A DNA stretch of 64,000 nucleotides, from the NCBI RefSeq assembly GCF_040954645.1, contig NC_092810.1, positions 8,230,185 to 8,294,184 on the forward strand, given 5' to 3'. This document shows, in pieces, positions 51,240 through 62,829 of the stretch; within the stretch, counting starts at the first letter, position 1; each line of letters starts with the position of its first letter. The notes below the pieces were generated by a model. The model did not search any database and was not told the origin of the DNA. It saw only the letters and a list, made by a program, of their open reading frames with translations. Source of the DNA: Diabrotica undecimpunctata (taxonomy: Eukaryota; Arthropoda; Insecta; Coleoptera; Chrysomelidae). Position numbers and translations under genes: made by a program.

Positions 51240-51850
51240 TAAATATTATTGTTCAAAATAGGCCGCAATATATTTATCTGCAGGTTTTTACTGAAGTTTC
51301 CATCTCTATATCCAAAGACCGTTTTCAAAGATATAAATTATAGTTATATTTATTTTATTTGCTTATTATTATGTATTTATATATTCTTATATTATTTTTT
51401 TTTCTAAACTTTAAAAACGGTCTCTGTAATAGAGATCGAAACCTCAGTAAAATAAACATGTAAATAGATGTATTGTGGCTTATTTCCAATATTCTCCCTA
51501 AAAATACGGAATGCCACAAGCAGAAAGCCACAGAAAAATAAATATTGCTATCATTTGTATATTTGAAAACGATCTCTTTATATAGAGATCGAAACGTCAG
51601 TAAATTAAACATTTCAATTAAATATATTGTTACTTATTGCCAACATTATTTCTAAATATACAGAACGGCAAGCAAAAAGCCATAGAAAAATAAATATTAC
51701 TATCACTTGTATATTCGAAAACGATGTCTTTATATAGAGATCGAAAAATCAGTAAATTAAACCTATAAATAAATATTTTGTGGCTTATTCCACACAGTCT
51801 TCTAAAAATACAGAATGCCAGAAACAAAAAGCTATAAAAACAAATAATTT
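51240..51850. repeat. ~152-bp tandem array with one inverted unit
   Basis: AGATCGAAA recurs at 51433, 51586 and 51738, giving a period of 152-153 bp. Each unit has a hairpin such as GATCTCT-TTATAT-AGAGATC (51571-51590), then GAAAC/A and TCAGTAAA(A/T)TAAAC, then a block with AATATTCT-like and AGAAAGCCA(C/T)AGAAAAATAA sequence. At ~51240-51325 a unit is present in inverse orientation (TTTACTGAAGTTTCCATCTC). The hairpin followed by GAAAC is reminiscent of hammerhead-bearing PLE or retrozyme repeats, but the CTGANGA box is degenerate here. Confidence 0.8.
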
Positions 51851-52078
51851 CGCAGAAAGCTTACTGATGCCACCAGGCTGTCGCGGAAGTTACGCTAAAA
51901 CGTCTTTTGACGTGACCCGTGCTTAAAGAGTTACACAATGAAATTTTTTTAAAAGAAATTTTAAGACAGTTTCCACACCACCCGAGAGGTATGTCTTGTG
52001 GCGCGTCACTTTTTTTTAAATGGGTGTTCGCCAAGAGCCATATTGTCCCATTAAATAAAATAAACAAAACACTTAAAC

Positions 52079-52140
52079 AGTATAAAACAAAACAAAATAA
52101 AATCCTATAAAACAAAATAAAATTCTATAAAAACAAAATA
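52079..52140. repeat. Short AAAACAAAATAAAAT tandem repeat
   Basis: CCTATAAAACAAAATAAAAT-type units of ~20 bp repeated about three times, AT-rich and non-coding. Confidence 0.8.
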
Positions 52141-52279
52141 AAAATAATTTTGGATGTAACAAAACATTGTACTATTCTATTTAAACACAAACACTATACA
52201 CACTTACTATGTTCTTTTTTGTTTTTGGTTTTTTTATGCTGATGTTCCTACTAAACTATTAGAAAATAGTATACGCTGT

Positions 52280-53619
52280 CTACATCTGAAGATGCTCTAG
52301 TAAAACTTTGACATGAGTGTCAAATTCCCACATACGATATTCTTCTTTAATTATGTGGCCTATACATTTAGCCCATTTCTGTGGAGTTACATGGAGGATT
52401 GCTTGAATCAAAAGTTCCGTAACTTCGTTTAACTTGAGCGTTTTGGTATTGCGTGATACTTTTCCTTTGACTTGTCTCCAGATAAGTTCAATGGGATTAA
52501 GTTCGCAATGATAAGGTGGTAGACGTAGAACTTTGACACCATAATCTTTTGCAGTTTCATCCACAACATATTTAAGATATTCACTTTTCCTTAACCGTGC
52601 AATGTCAAGTAGTTGAATTTTGAGCATTGATTCTTCGTATGCAATCCCCTTTTCTGTAAGCCATTCTTGAATTCTCCCTTTCCGCCATGCTGTCGTCGGT
52701 ATTTGTTCTAGTCTTCGGCTATGATATGGCGCATTGTCCATAACAACCACAGACCCAGATTCCAATTTTAAGAGATTCTCTTAAACCAGCGCTCTAATAC
52801 TTCGGAAGTCTTTTCTTTATGATAATCACCTGTTTTTTTCTACTCAAATTGAAGCAAACCATCATCAAGGAACCCTGTATCACTTCCTATATGGGTGATG
52901 ATTAAACGCCGTCCCTTTCCTGATGGCGCTTTTAATCCTGTAGACCAGCCTTCTATAAATGCTTCGCGTTTACTTTTGACATTTAAATCTTGCCAAACTT
53001 TTCCAACTGTATGACCTTCGTTAATCCAGGTTTCGTCCAAATAATATATTTTGCGTCCAGTGCTGCGAATTTTTCGTATTTCTTCTAAATATTTTCTTCT
53101 CCACAGAATAATTTCATTTTTTTCTAATAGCATACTTTTTCTGTTGCGTTTTACATATCGAAAGTTCATTTCGCGCATGGTTCTGATTAAGACCCTACGA
53201 GATATCTTGGGTAAAGAGTCATAGTTTTCAAGCTTTTGAGAAATTTTTTTCAGTGTTGGAATTTCACTCCGAAAATAAAATGAATGAATTTTTCGACATA
53301 TAATATTCCTTGTCTCGTCATCGAAAACAATGCTTTTCCTACCTCTAGGTTTACCTTTTTCTTGCTTTTTATTTTCCGATGTATTTTTAAGTACACGATA
53401 AATACAGCTAACGGATACTTTTGTTAAACTGCTACAAATGTCGACCGCTTGGCTAACATTTAATGCCATTTTTCTGCCGACAATTCCTTCGTAAACGTTT
53501 CGTATCATTACCTTCTCTTTGGACGTTAACATTTTCCGTCTCTTTTGCGGCTTTTCATTTTTGGAATCAACATCAGAATTTTGCTGTCTTCTCTTGGAAC
53601 AACTCGGTTTCTCGTCCAT
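52280..53619 (-). pseudogene. Tc1/mariner-type transposase, DD82E spacing, triad intact, frame broken
   Basis: Minus-strand frames 53619-52840 (259 codons from ATG) and 52765-52280 make one protein. Basic N-terminus and helix-turn-helix (TSKEKVMIRNVYEG...SVSCIYRVL) are followed by YYLDETWINEGHTVGKVWQD (first Asp), GKGRRLIITHIGSDTGF, VVVMDNAPYHSRRLE (second Asp) and PPYHCELNPIELIWRQVKGK (final Glu). Exactly 82 residues lie between the last two. Lesions: a TAG at 52840-52842 after LLQFE, and a frameshift near 52775-52785. It is a distant relative of the copy at 7651-9018, not a recent duplicate, so the family had at least two lineages here. Confidence 0.88.
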
Positions 53620-53699
53620 TGTATTTCAATAATTTGTGTATATACTATATATACAATAATTTCAACAATTCTGTATAAGAATATAACTAAAAATTTACT

Positions 53700-55415
53700 A
53701 TAAAACGACAAACTATAACACTCTTATTATCAATAACACGTTTTATCAATACTACAATACAGTATTGTTAAAACAGTATTGACGACAATAAGTTAACAAA
53801 CTTATCACATAAAATATACTCACAAAATACACTACCCATAGAAACGCCAATGTAAGTGAACCATTTTTTCGGCGAAAAAATAATAAAAACTAGTTTTACG
53901 GCGTGTCTCGGTCCGAATTGTAAAACGGAATTTCCTCGCTAATTCCAACATTGCCAAACGATTGAAAAATAATGTTTTAAAATATCGATTTTTATTTTAT
54001 AAATTTAAATATGTAACGAAACAGAACATATAAATAAAATTTATTTCATTACAATTTTGTGCTTAATTTTTACTATTGAAAAAATCAGATTTTTTGTATT
54101 TTTATGACGGTAATAATCGCTGCGTGGAAGAATACAGGTTTTGTATGACCATAATTACTACTTGTGAACAAGAATTGGCTACACTGTACGACAACTTCTG
54201 GTCAAGTCTACTATAGAGAAGCACAAATAAATATACTACTTTATATTCTGTAATTTCTTATGAGGAAACGCAAATTGCAATCGAGAAAACAGGCAGTTTT
54301 CGAGGGCCGCTGTGTACATTTAAATTTGAGGATATTCGGCGTTTAAACTATGAAATCACTCTTCTAAATTGAGGGTTTCTACTATATATGGTTCCTATTC
54401 ATTGTTTAAAAAAATGTTCCAAAAAAACTGAGATGTCACAGATAAAAAGCTTTCGAAACAAATCTTATTAATAATTCAATTTATGTGATATTTGATCCCT
54501 AAATTTTATTTGTTTTTGATTTCTAAAAGAATTTATTAAGATCATTGTTTTTTCCAATTGATTTTGTAAAAACAAAATCTTTAAAGTATTTCAGTTTCAA
54601 TACAATACATGTCCTGGCCTGGTCCTTAGGCGAATACCGAATATGGAATTTTATCTCGAGAAGCTTTTGAGAAAAAGTCCGCTGACTGAACGCAATCTTG
54701 CATATTTTCAAGCGACTTTATCAAAGAATAAAACCCTCTTAAAGCCTATTAATTATGCACAATTTTTTCGATAAGCTGTTGTCCTTTTTAACTTCAGACC
54801 GACATTTTCTTCAGCTAAAGAACGACCTTCTGAAAAATCCTAATTATTAGATCTCTCACGAGAAGATTTTAGCGGGACTCATTAATAATTTCAGACTTAA
54901 TGGGGCGTTAAAATGTAAGTATATTTTTAAAAATATATAGATTAGTCTATATTTATTTAGTTTAAAAAAACATACAAAGTGATTAATTTGTTTTTATTTA
55001 TTTTCACTTTTGTCTGAACTTTTTTCGGTACTTTCCGATAACTGTACCTGCAAAAAACCAACAGGGTCATATTAGCATAATATTTGAAGAATTGAAATAA
55101 ATAATGTGGTAAGTGCCATAATCATTATTTCGAAATAATCGATTTTTTTTCTTCCACAATGAATGTATTAGAAATAACTTTCTCAAAATTAAACATAGGT
55201 TTCTTCAAGTGAATTATGTTTTTGTGCATTAAATAATTTTGCAAACTTTTTGTAAAATAATTGTAAAAAAAATAAAACAGCAATAAAATCTTAGAATGTG
55301 CTAAGTGCCATCACAAAAATATAAAATATTGGGGTAAGTAATAATGAAAAACACAAAACATGTAGGTTGTGAGGAGTATTGGGATTAAATAGGTCTTCAT
55401 AAAATTTTCTATTTT
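53700..55415. other. No gene recognised
   Basis: Very AT-rich. A palindromic TTTTTTCGGCGAAAAAA lies at 53862-53878. The 62-codon frame at 54523-54711 (minus) has no motif. No terminus of the DD82E element could be identified here with confidence. Confidence 0.4.
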
Positions 55416-55421
55416 ATTTCT

Positions 55422-55856
55422 TCAAATAGGGAAACATTGCCAACAAGTTTTGTTTTTTTTTTCTTTGGAAATTCTACTCTGCCAGGTCAAGTTAGGAAGA
55501 GTCACTTCTGCAATAGTTTTAATTGTAACATTTCTCTTTAAAACCTTTGTTGATTTCCAAGTTTCTAATTCATTCAGAGTTTCTCGTATTTTAACTAATC
55601 CTGTATTTTGTCGGTTAATGTTTATCCATTGAGCTTTTGAAATTTGAAGCTTGAATGTGCTAATTAAACTTTCATACAATGGTAACACCAAAAGTGAACG
55701 GTAAGCTCTTAGTCTCATTCCAAGATAGCTTTGATTAACTGTTCTTCTTGAAACTACCCTTCTTGTAGCTGCAACGAAATTATTTTGTACATCTCGTTGC
55801 AAAAATGCAAGCTTCTTCATCTTCTTCTTCCTCGTCTTCATTAGAGGGCGTATCAC
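55422..55856 (-). pseudogene. Unassigned frame with Tc1-like helix-turn-helix resemblance
   Basis: The 144-codon frame contains VQNNFVAATRRVVSRRTVNQ, similar to the second helix-turn-helix of Tc1-type transposases (VSRRTVNRRL-like), followed by SYLGMRLRAYRSLLVLPL. Its upstream end overlaps, in another frame, the acidic C-terminus of the pogo-like gene (PSNEDEEEDEEACIF), so the first ~15 codons are that gene's shadow. It may be a Tc1 fragment fused to the pogo relic; no catalytic residues are present. Confidence 0.4.
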
Positions 55857-57259
55857 AGCCTAACACTTTTTATTTTTACGCTTATTTTGTATAGACAAAC
55901 CATTGTTTTGTTTCATTTTCTTGGACAGTAGCAGGATTGGTTCTCTAGTCTTTCTTTTCTTTAATAAGTTATCACTGGAAGTCGCAGATTTTTTATTTTT
56001 GCTGAACAGGTCTTTTTTGTGTTTACCTTCTTGTTTCTCTTGGCACTCCTATTCTTCGGCCTCTAGTTCAGCATTGTATGGTGACGATGTTAATATGACA
56101 GTTTTACCTTTCCTCTTGTTACTATTCTTTTTTACACGCTGCTTTTCTTGGGGTGAGGGCATCAAAATTTTTGGTGAAAGCAGAAAAGCTGATTTGGGTG
56201 ACGTAGACCCTGTTGAAGTAGAGGGCTCAGGAGAAGTTTCTTTATAATGCTCAGGAGAAGCGTCGTTAGAAGGCACAGTTCCACTTGATAAATCAGAATG
56301 TTATGTTCTATTGTTTGTGGTGTTGGTAGTAGTGGCGCATTTTATCTGCTGCTCAGAATTATGGTTTGGTTGTTTTGTGGTATCTGACGGGGCAAACAGG
56401 TAATCAGAGAATAAATCTCTATTGAAACAATATATTCATGTTTTTTTAAATCCCTTTACTGCAGTTTGAACATTAGCTGCTCTTGAAAAAGCAGCATTGA
56501 CTAGTTGTCCTATTTGATAAATTGTAACACTCCTGCCAGGGTGATTAAGCAACCATTTTTTAACCTCTTGTGCATAAAATGTACTAAGTGGTGCCATAAA
56601 TGAGACATCGAGCGGTTGTAATCAATGTGTGGTGTGTTGTGGAAAACATAATAATATAAAGTCATATCTTCCCGAGCAAGATGAAGGAGTTCTAAACTTT
56701 TGGTATGGGAACTGTGACCAGCAAGAATAAGCAGCACTGGTTTTTGAAGTCCGGAATTAGAAAACTCAATAAACTTTTTAAACCATACAATAAAGTTTTC
56801 TTTGGTAATCCAACCAGTCTCATAATACACTGCAGATGACCCTGGTGGGGCACCATGTATTAAGAGCGGATTTGATTTCTTACTGGGAAATACAAACATC
56901 CCTGGCATAAAATTCTTTGCAGCATTCATACAAGTTTCCAAGGTCACCAGTACACTTCGTTTTGCTGAGGACAAACAACCCACTTGCTTTTTACCACGCA
57001 GAGCAAGGATTCTGGAAGGCTTGTTAGGTAAAGTCATAATGCCGGTCTCATCTACGTTGTAGATATCATTGGGTGATAAATTGTGTTGCGTATATAACGA
57101 TTCAAGCCAATCAAAAAATATCTTTACTGCTGCCCGATTAAAACCTTTTGCTCTTGCCAGTGAAGTTTTTTCAGGATTACGTAATGCTAATTGGGGGTGC
57201 CGCCTTAGAAAGCTATAAAGCGAATGTTTACCAGCCATTTTCTTATCTTCATTAAACAC
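55815..57259 (-). pseudogene. pogo/Tigger-like transposase with second Asp changed to Ala
   Basis: The frame 57259-56510 gives the catalytic core: IYNVDETGIMTLPNKPSRIL (first Asp, residue 70), GKKQVGCLSSAKRSVLVTLE, PLLIHGAPPGSS and LQKPVLLILAGHSSHTKSLE, in which the usual LDGHSSH Asp is Ala180. A frameshift and a TGA follow near 56630. The third motif (LQPLDVSFMAPL) is readable in the next frame, then YAQEVKKWLLNHPGRSVT-like and GFKKT-like blocks and a Ser/Pro/Lys-rich tail (frame 56276-56049) to ~55815. The DNA-binding N-terminus is missing. It is dead through both frame damage and loss of a catalytic residue. Confidence 0.82.
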
Positions 57260-57925
57260 GCGTGATTTTTAACGGCTAAATAAGTATTAAGTGTTAAGGT
57301 GACCCGAAAAGAGGTTAATTTTTGTTATATGGCTTTTAATAGAGATAAATCTGTGATCTGTGTTATTAGTAAGATTTCTAGATAAGGTAGGGTATCTAAT
57401 AAAGTTGTGCTTTAATGCTCAATCTTTGGTAATTTGGTAATAATTATTTTTTAGTATAATACAGGTATATATACAGGTCTTTTTATACTAAGTTATTTTA
57501 AATAGTTTTTTTCTATCCCTTCCATGTAATTTAAAAGCAATTACCTAGTTTATAAACTGATTTGCGTTAAGCCAACAAAGTTGTACGGCAATGTCCCGAG
57601 ATATGAGTTTCATTTTCCTATAATGAAAATAAATTACTCTCTCTTTGGGTTAATTAAGTTGTAGAAACATATATATTAATACAAACTTTGCAAACAATTA
57701 CTTGCACTGCAAGCTTCATTTACGTTCGTATTGTGTTATGCAACTTCATGCGAAAGGTTCTTGTAGTTTTGGAGTAACAAATGTTTCTTGTGAGACGTAA
57801 GTTATATTGAAAATAGTTACCCAAAAAATTAGAATGAGTTTTTTTTTATTTAAATTTGATAAAAATGTAAAACATTTACACGTGAAAATTAAGGAAGACT
57901 GTTACATTATATATTATATTAATAT
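57260..57925. other. No gene recognised
   Basis: AT-rich flank of the pogo relic up to the RTE target site. It may contain the 5' end and terminus of the pogo element, but I could not locate a repeat pair. Confidence 0.35.
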
Positions 57926-57937
57926 AATTTTTACCTT

Positions 57938-58891
57938 TCTTCTTCTTCAGTGCCTTATCCGGTCCGGATGTTGGCGATCATCAAGGCTATCATGGTTTTG
58001 TTGACTGCTCTGCGAAACAGCTCCGCTGAGGTGATCCCAAACCATTGTCGGAGATTTTTCAACCACGAGATACGACGGCGTCCCGGTCCTCTTCTGCCAA
58101 ATACTTTACCCTGCATAACAAGTTGAAGAATTCGATATTTCTCTTCGTTCCGCATCACGTGGCCGAGGTACTCAAGCTTGCGTTGTTTAATTAAATTAAG
58201 CACTTCTTTTTCTTTTGTCATGCGCTGTAGGACCTCAACGTTGGTGACATGGTCCACATAAGATATTTTTAGTATCCTTCTGTATATCCACATCTCGAAG
58301 GCTTCGATTCGTTTTTCAGTGGCTTGCGTCAGTGTCCAAGCTTCAACTCCATATAGTAACACTGGAAGAACGTAGCACCTCACTATCCGCATCTTGGTTC
58401 CCAAACTGAGATCACTGCAGCACAGCAAGGATCTCAACTTAATAAATGTAGACCGTGCCATTTCAATTCTGGATCTAATCTTTTGAGCGTAGTCCCATTG
58501 TACGTTGAGGGTAGTTCCGAGGTAAGTGAATCTGTCGACTCTCTGGATCTCTTCGCTACCTGCCATTAGTGCCCCGGGATCTAAATTTGTACGGCTGACA
58601 ACCATGAATTTAGTTTTCTTAATATTAAGGTTCAGTCCGTATGTTACGCTCACAGTTCGCACTCGGTCTAGTAAGGCCTGCAGATCGTTTAGGCTGGTTG
58701 CTAGTAACACAGTGTCATCGGCGTAGCGGATATTATTGATGTATTCACCGTTCACTCGGATTCCCATGTCTAGGTTTGTGAGGGCTTCATTAAAAATCTC
58801 CTCAGAGTATATATTGAAAAGAGTCGGCGATAGCACACATCCTTGTCTTACTCCTCGCATGATCTTCACTTGGTCGGTCAGCTGGTCTTCG
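57938..58891 (-). mobile_element. 5'-truncated RTE with 12-bp target duplication
   Basis: AATTTTTACCTT lies at 57926-57937 and 58892-58903. The 954-bp insert ends in a GAAGAAGAAG tail (plus-strand TTCTTCTTCTTC from 57938) and is truncated in the RT palm, just upstream of GVRQGC. Confidence 0.92.
57955..58869 (-). CDS. RTE reverse transcriptase, C-terminal 304 residues
   Basis: An uninterrupted frame holds GVRQGCVLSPTLFNIYSEEI, INNIRYADDTVLL (YADD at residues 49-52), LNIKKTKFMVVSR, RFTYLGTTLNVQWDYA, YGVEAWTLTQ, WIYRRILKISYVDHVTNVEV and the terminal RRRISWLKNLRQWFG block, ending IRTG-stop. The fingers and the first catalytic Asp are lost by 5' truncation, so the fragment is inactive. The frame itself has no stop or shift, implying recent arrival. 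The protein is most like the copy at 15902-17287. Confidence 0.9.
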   Translation of the reverse strand: MKIMRGVRQGCVLSPTLFNIYSEEIFNEALTNLDMGIRVNGEYINNIRYADDTVLLATSLNDLQALLDRVRTVSVTYGLNLNIKKTKFMVVSRTNLDPGALMAGSEEIQRVDRFTYLGTTLNVQWDYAQKIRSRIEMARSTFIKLRSLLCCSDLSLGTKMRIVRCYVLPVLLYGVEAWTLTQATEKRIEAFEMWIYRRILKISYVDHVTNVEVLQRMTKEKEVLNLIKQRKLEYLGHVMRNEEKYRILQLVMQGKVFGRRGPGRRRISWLKNLRQWFGITSAELFRRAVNKTMIALMIANIRTG

Positions 58892-58909
58892 AATTTTTAC
58901 CTTGTGATA

Positions 58910-59870
58910 CTATATTTACCCCCATTGTAGATTTCTACAAGTTAAACTATTTTTATTTCGTTTATTCGTAAAAAATATCTAGAAAATAAGTAAAGTTTGT
59001 TTGAAAATATAAATTAGGAAACAATCACTGAAATTCGCATTTTAAAAAGATTATAGGTGTTGATGTGATTGATAATATTTGATGATTTGATTGATAATAA
59101 GTGATTGATAATATTAAAAATATTTGTAATTGTACTTGTACGGCTGGAAATTTAGGCAAATGGCACATATATTTGGCACATTACTATAAATTTTTCGGTA
59201 AGTGATTACATAGTGATTTGATAAAATTAAAAAAACCATTTTGCTATAACATCATGTTTGTAATTCTTTTTTATTACTTACAGACATACGATGGAAAAAT
59301 TGAAAAATTAAGCTCCACAGACATCAAGCAACAGTGGAAAAAAAAAAAAACGGATGTATCAGTCCAGTGGGACTGCCGGTAGAAGTTATACTTTTATACA
59401 CGCGTTCGCCGTTAAAAAGTTATATAGGAGTCAATCTGCACAATCATTACATATGTAATATGTAATGATTGAAATGATTGTAATGATTGTAATAGGTAAG
59501 AGAGAGCAGAAAGAGAAAAAGAATTAGTTATATAGGTATATGGTGCATCATTTGCTGTATATAAACATTTGACCTGTAATAGGAGTATAGTAAATGAAGG
59601 ATTGTATCAATATTTTAATGAAAATATATATTTTTAATTTTATATATGTATAAAAGGAGTTGAATGCAAAAAAAATTTACATATACTCTGCAGTAAAATT
59701 CATTGTTTATTTTGTTATTAATATGAAAATTACAATACAATAAATACACTGCAACATAATTCAATATAATAATACAATATAAATTAAAATGTAATATTCA
59801 CACTAAAAGACACTAAATGCATTCTTCAAAATAAAAGATCAAATGCTGAATCTGTTTTTAGCAAACTTTA
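58910..59870. other. No gene; short inverted and tandem motifs
   Basis: A perfect 13-bp-arm hairpin (CAATCATTACATA 59441-59453 with 59459-59471) is followed by AATGATTGTAATGATTGTAA repeats. Nearby CAGTGGGACTGCCGG (~59370) resembles a LINE 3' region. Otherwise AT-rich. Confidence 0.45.
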
Positions 59871-59879
59871 CTATGAAGT

Positions 59880-60510
59880 AAACAAATAGCTCAACAACTA
59901 GACATTGAATTGAAGATGCCTCGTATAGTTTGTCGTCAAAATCAATCTGCTAACTCTTGCGAAAAACATTTCCGAAGATCTATTTGTTTACCCCTTTTAG
60001 ACAATATCTTAACTGATCTAGAATGACTTTCACCGAAAGTTATGAATCTATTTAGTCTTAGAGCTGTTTTACCTAAAACTGATAACACACCAGAAAATAA
60101 AGTTGCATTAAAACAAATTGTTGACATCTTCCAGGATATTATTGGACCAACTACTTACTGCATATTTTACAGTAGAACAAGAGTTTTCACTGTGGATTCA
60201 AAAGTGGAAAAAAATCGTGCAAAATAATGGAAAACTGAGAAGTTTTAGAAAACTGCGATATTCATATGTATCCAAATATCAGAATATTTCTGCAAATATT
60301 AATTACACTGTCAGTCAGTGCAGCAACAGCAGATAATTCTATGCTTAAGCGTCTAAAGACTTGGCTTAGAAATAGAACTTCTGCGCATAGGTTAACTGGT
60401 TTAGCACTCATCAATGTGCATCCTGAAATTTCTCTAGATGTTAATGCAATCGTAAAGCGATTTGCTAAATCGGATAGGCGAAAAGAATACATTTTTATGA
60501 AATTATATAA
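59880..60510 (+). pseudogene. hAT transposase C-terminal relic
   Basis: Plus-strand pieces give CEKHFRRSICLPLLDNILTD (59958-60017), PKVMNLFSLRAVLPKTDNTP (60033-60092), VALKQIVDIFQDIIGPTTY and then, in another frame, the hAT dimerisation motif region YPNIRIFLQILITLSVSAAT with LKRLKTWLRNRTSAHRLTGL and ALINVHPEISLDVNAIVKRF. The latter is the C-terminal domain by which hAT transposases oligomerise. The usual AERSFS before LKRLK is altered (ATADNSML). Frameshifts and absence of the catalytic Asp/Glu region make it dead. Confidence 0.82.
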
Positions 60511-60734
60511 TATTTACTTAACTTATTCTTATAGTATTTTTAATCACTGAACTTTTATTTACCACTAGTTGCCGGCTGTTGCTGACAATTCGTGAGAAAA
60601 ATTTCATTACCGCGTAAAAAAATATTTTTCTCACTTATAGCCTAATATGCCTAATTATAGAATTTACTATTCCTTAATTATATTATGTTTTTGTTGAATA
60701 AATTAATTTAAATAAAATGCTGTTTACACTTATT

Positions 60735-61125
60735 CTTAAGGTTTCTTCTTCTTACATTCTTCAGCCAGGAGCATTTTTTCCTTCCTGGACCTCTTTTTCC
60801 TTCTATTTTCCCTTCCATTACGAGTCGTAGAAAGTTATATTTTTCTTCTCTGTAAATATGTCCTAGATAACTCGTTTTTCTGTTGTTTACAATAATTAGG
60901 AGTTCTCTCTCTCAGCACCTCGTTATTGGTCACGTGCTCTGTACACGAAATCTTCAGCATCCTTTGAAAAACCCACATCTCAAAGGCTTCTATACGCCTC
61001 ATACTTGTAATTCCGAGAGTCTATGTTTCCACTCCGTATAGCAATAAGGAATAAATGAATGTTTTCACAATTTGATATCGGATATCCAACGAAATTGGGA
61101 AATTTAGCTAATAGCTTCATGATAT
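60735..61125 (-). mobile_element. RTE C-terminal fragment
   Basis: Minus-strand readings RIEAFEMWVFQRMLKISCTE, HVTNNEVLRE and KYNFLRLVMEGKIEGKRGPG, then RKK and a GAAGAAGAA-type tail (TTCTTCTTC near 60745) show the RTE thumb and C-terminus with frameshifts. A second AAGAAGAAGAAG at 61153-61164 may be the tail of a different, plus-strand RTE of which nothing else is visible. Confidence 0.7.
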
Positions 61126-61615
61126 CACGATACCTGCATCAGGTTAACGACTAAGAAGAAGAAGATCCAACGATAAGATAGAGTTTATTAGAAATGTTAA
61201 ATATATTTATTAATTTTTACACTTACAATGAGTTATTGCATTTAAATTACTTAACTTTGGTTTATACTTATTTATCCTTGGTTTTCTTTTTGATTTTATA
61301 GCCATAGGATAGGTAGGTTTAAATTAATTGTCTTTAAAATACCTAGTTTAAACTGACAGTCCTTCATTTTTCAGTATTTAAATTTTAATAAATTTCCTTT
61401 GGTTTAATAGTCTTGTACACTTGATTTTACTATCATAGAGAATGTGGGTTTAAATTATTTTTTTTTGTTTAAGTTTAAGACCCCTTAACGTTGAACCCTT
61501 CTTTGCACCCGTAGGGTATTTGGGTTTTAATAACTTCTCATTGGTTTAATATATCGCTTAAAAGAATTATTGAGAAAATGGTTCCCTTACATAAGGCACA
61601 AATCATATCAATCGT

Positions 61616-61800
61616 AAAGGTGCAAAAATCTAAATCCTATATCAGAATCACCCTCAAGACCCATGACCCCCCCCCCTCCGACAAATAATTTCTGGGGATC
61701 AACCACTGAAAGGTGCAAAAATCTAAATCCTGTATCAAAATCACCCTCAAGGCCCATGACCCCCCCTGACAAAAATTTCTAGATCCGCCACTGTTTAATG
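61616..61800. repeat. 93-bp tandem duplication with C-homopolymers
   Basis: AAAGGTGCAAAAATCTAAAT starts at 61616 and again at 61709. Each copy runs through ATCACCCTCAAG(A/G)CCCATGAC and a poly-C run (10 C versus 6 C) to a TTTCT(A/G)G-GATC motif. It is non-coding. The AATTTCTAGATCCGCCACTG end is a common transposon-terminus-like string. Confidence 0.85.
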
Positions 61801-61809
61801 GGTTGGTTC

Positions 61810-62815
61810 TAATCTAACATATGTCACGGACATTTAAGTTTTCATACAATTTCTCTTTATTTATGCATAAAAACCAGTCATAAAACGACCTGGATCTTTT
61901 TTATCTTTCATTATATGTATAGACTTTTTTTTGATAGAATATTTAAAAACCTAGATTTGTTAATCGTTACAAAAAAATTACTCAGTATATTTGACCAAAG
62001 ATCAACAAAATTATCAGGTAACGACCTCTACTTACGACCTTTGTATTCCCATGATATTTGAAATAGATTACATATAGAGAAATATACTTAGAGTAAAATC
62101 AATAAGTTTATTTTGCTGCCACCTAGTGTACGATAGGAATATGTTGAAGCAGTTTTTGATAAATGTATTGACATCTATCCTTTCATACTGAAAATTTTGT
62201 AAAGAGGGAGCTCTGATCCACATTTTATATTATACAATGTATAAGTACTTCCCTTTAAAGGTATTATCCAATTAGCACAAATAACATCAAAATAAAAATT
62301 AACGCTTTAAGATTTATTCTCTCACAAATTTTATATTTTTTCCAATTTCAGAGACAGTTTAAAATAATTTTTAACATTATTTTATGCGGCACAATAATTC
62401 TTCTCAGAATTACAGGAAAAACGCTAAGAGATTGAAAGAAACGTGAAGACAGTACTAGAAAATGTACCGGGTGGTCCAATAAGCCGATCTCTCGGCTATA
62501 TATCAGAAACTATTAATGTTATAACTTTAGGAGAGAAAATTCCTTAGTAAAAGTGGCCAAGAGAAATCACTGGAAATAACTTTAAAGTTTCTGGGTTAAC
62601 CGCTAGGGGGCGTAACCTGTGAAGAAAAATTTGAAAACCAGTTTTTTGTGAAATATGCCCAATTATACCAAGTGTTAATTAAGTAAACTAGAAAGAGGCC
62701 TAAATTCCGCACAAAGTTTTTTATATTTTTTCAAATAAAAGGTGGGGGAGAGTGGGAAAGTATTTGTGGATAAATACCTATAACTTTGGTTTGGATTAAC
62801 CGATAACAGGGGTCC
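61810..62815. other. No gene; possible transposon terminus at 62467
   Basis: ACCGGGTGGTCCAATAAGCC (62465-62484) resembles the outer end of mariner-like or unclassified insect elements, followed by ~170 bp of the conserved-looking kind seen inside such ends (ACCGCTAGGGGGCGTAAC near 62599). No inverse partner was found in the window. Confidence 0.35.
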
Positions 62816-62829
62816 ATCAATTAATCCCG

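Noticed and set aside
55903..56247. 114-codon plus-strand frame
   Set aside because: Antisense of the Ser/Pro/Lys-rich tail of the pogo-like pseudogene.
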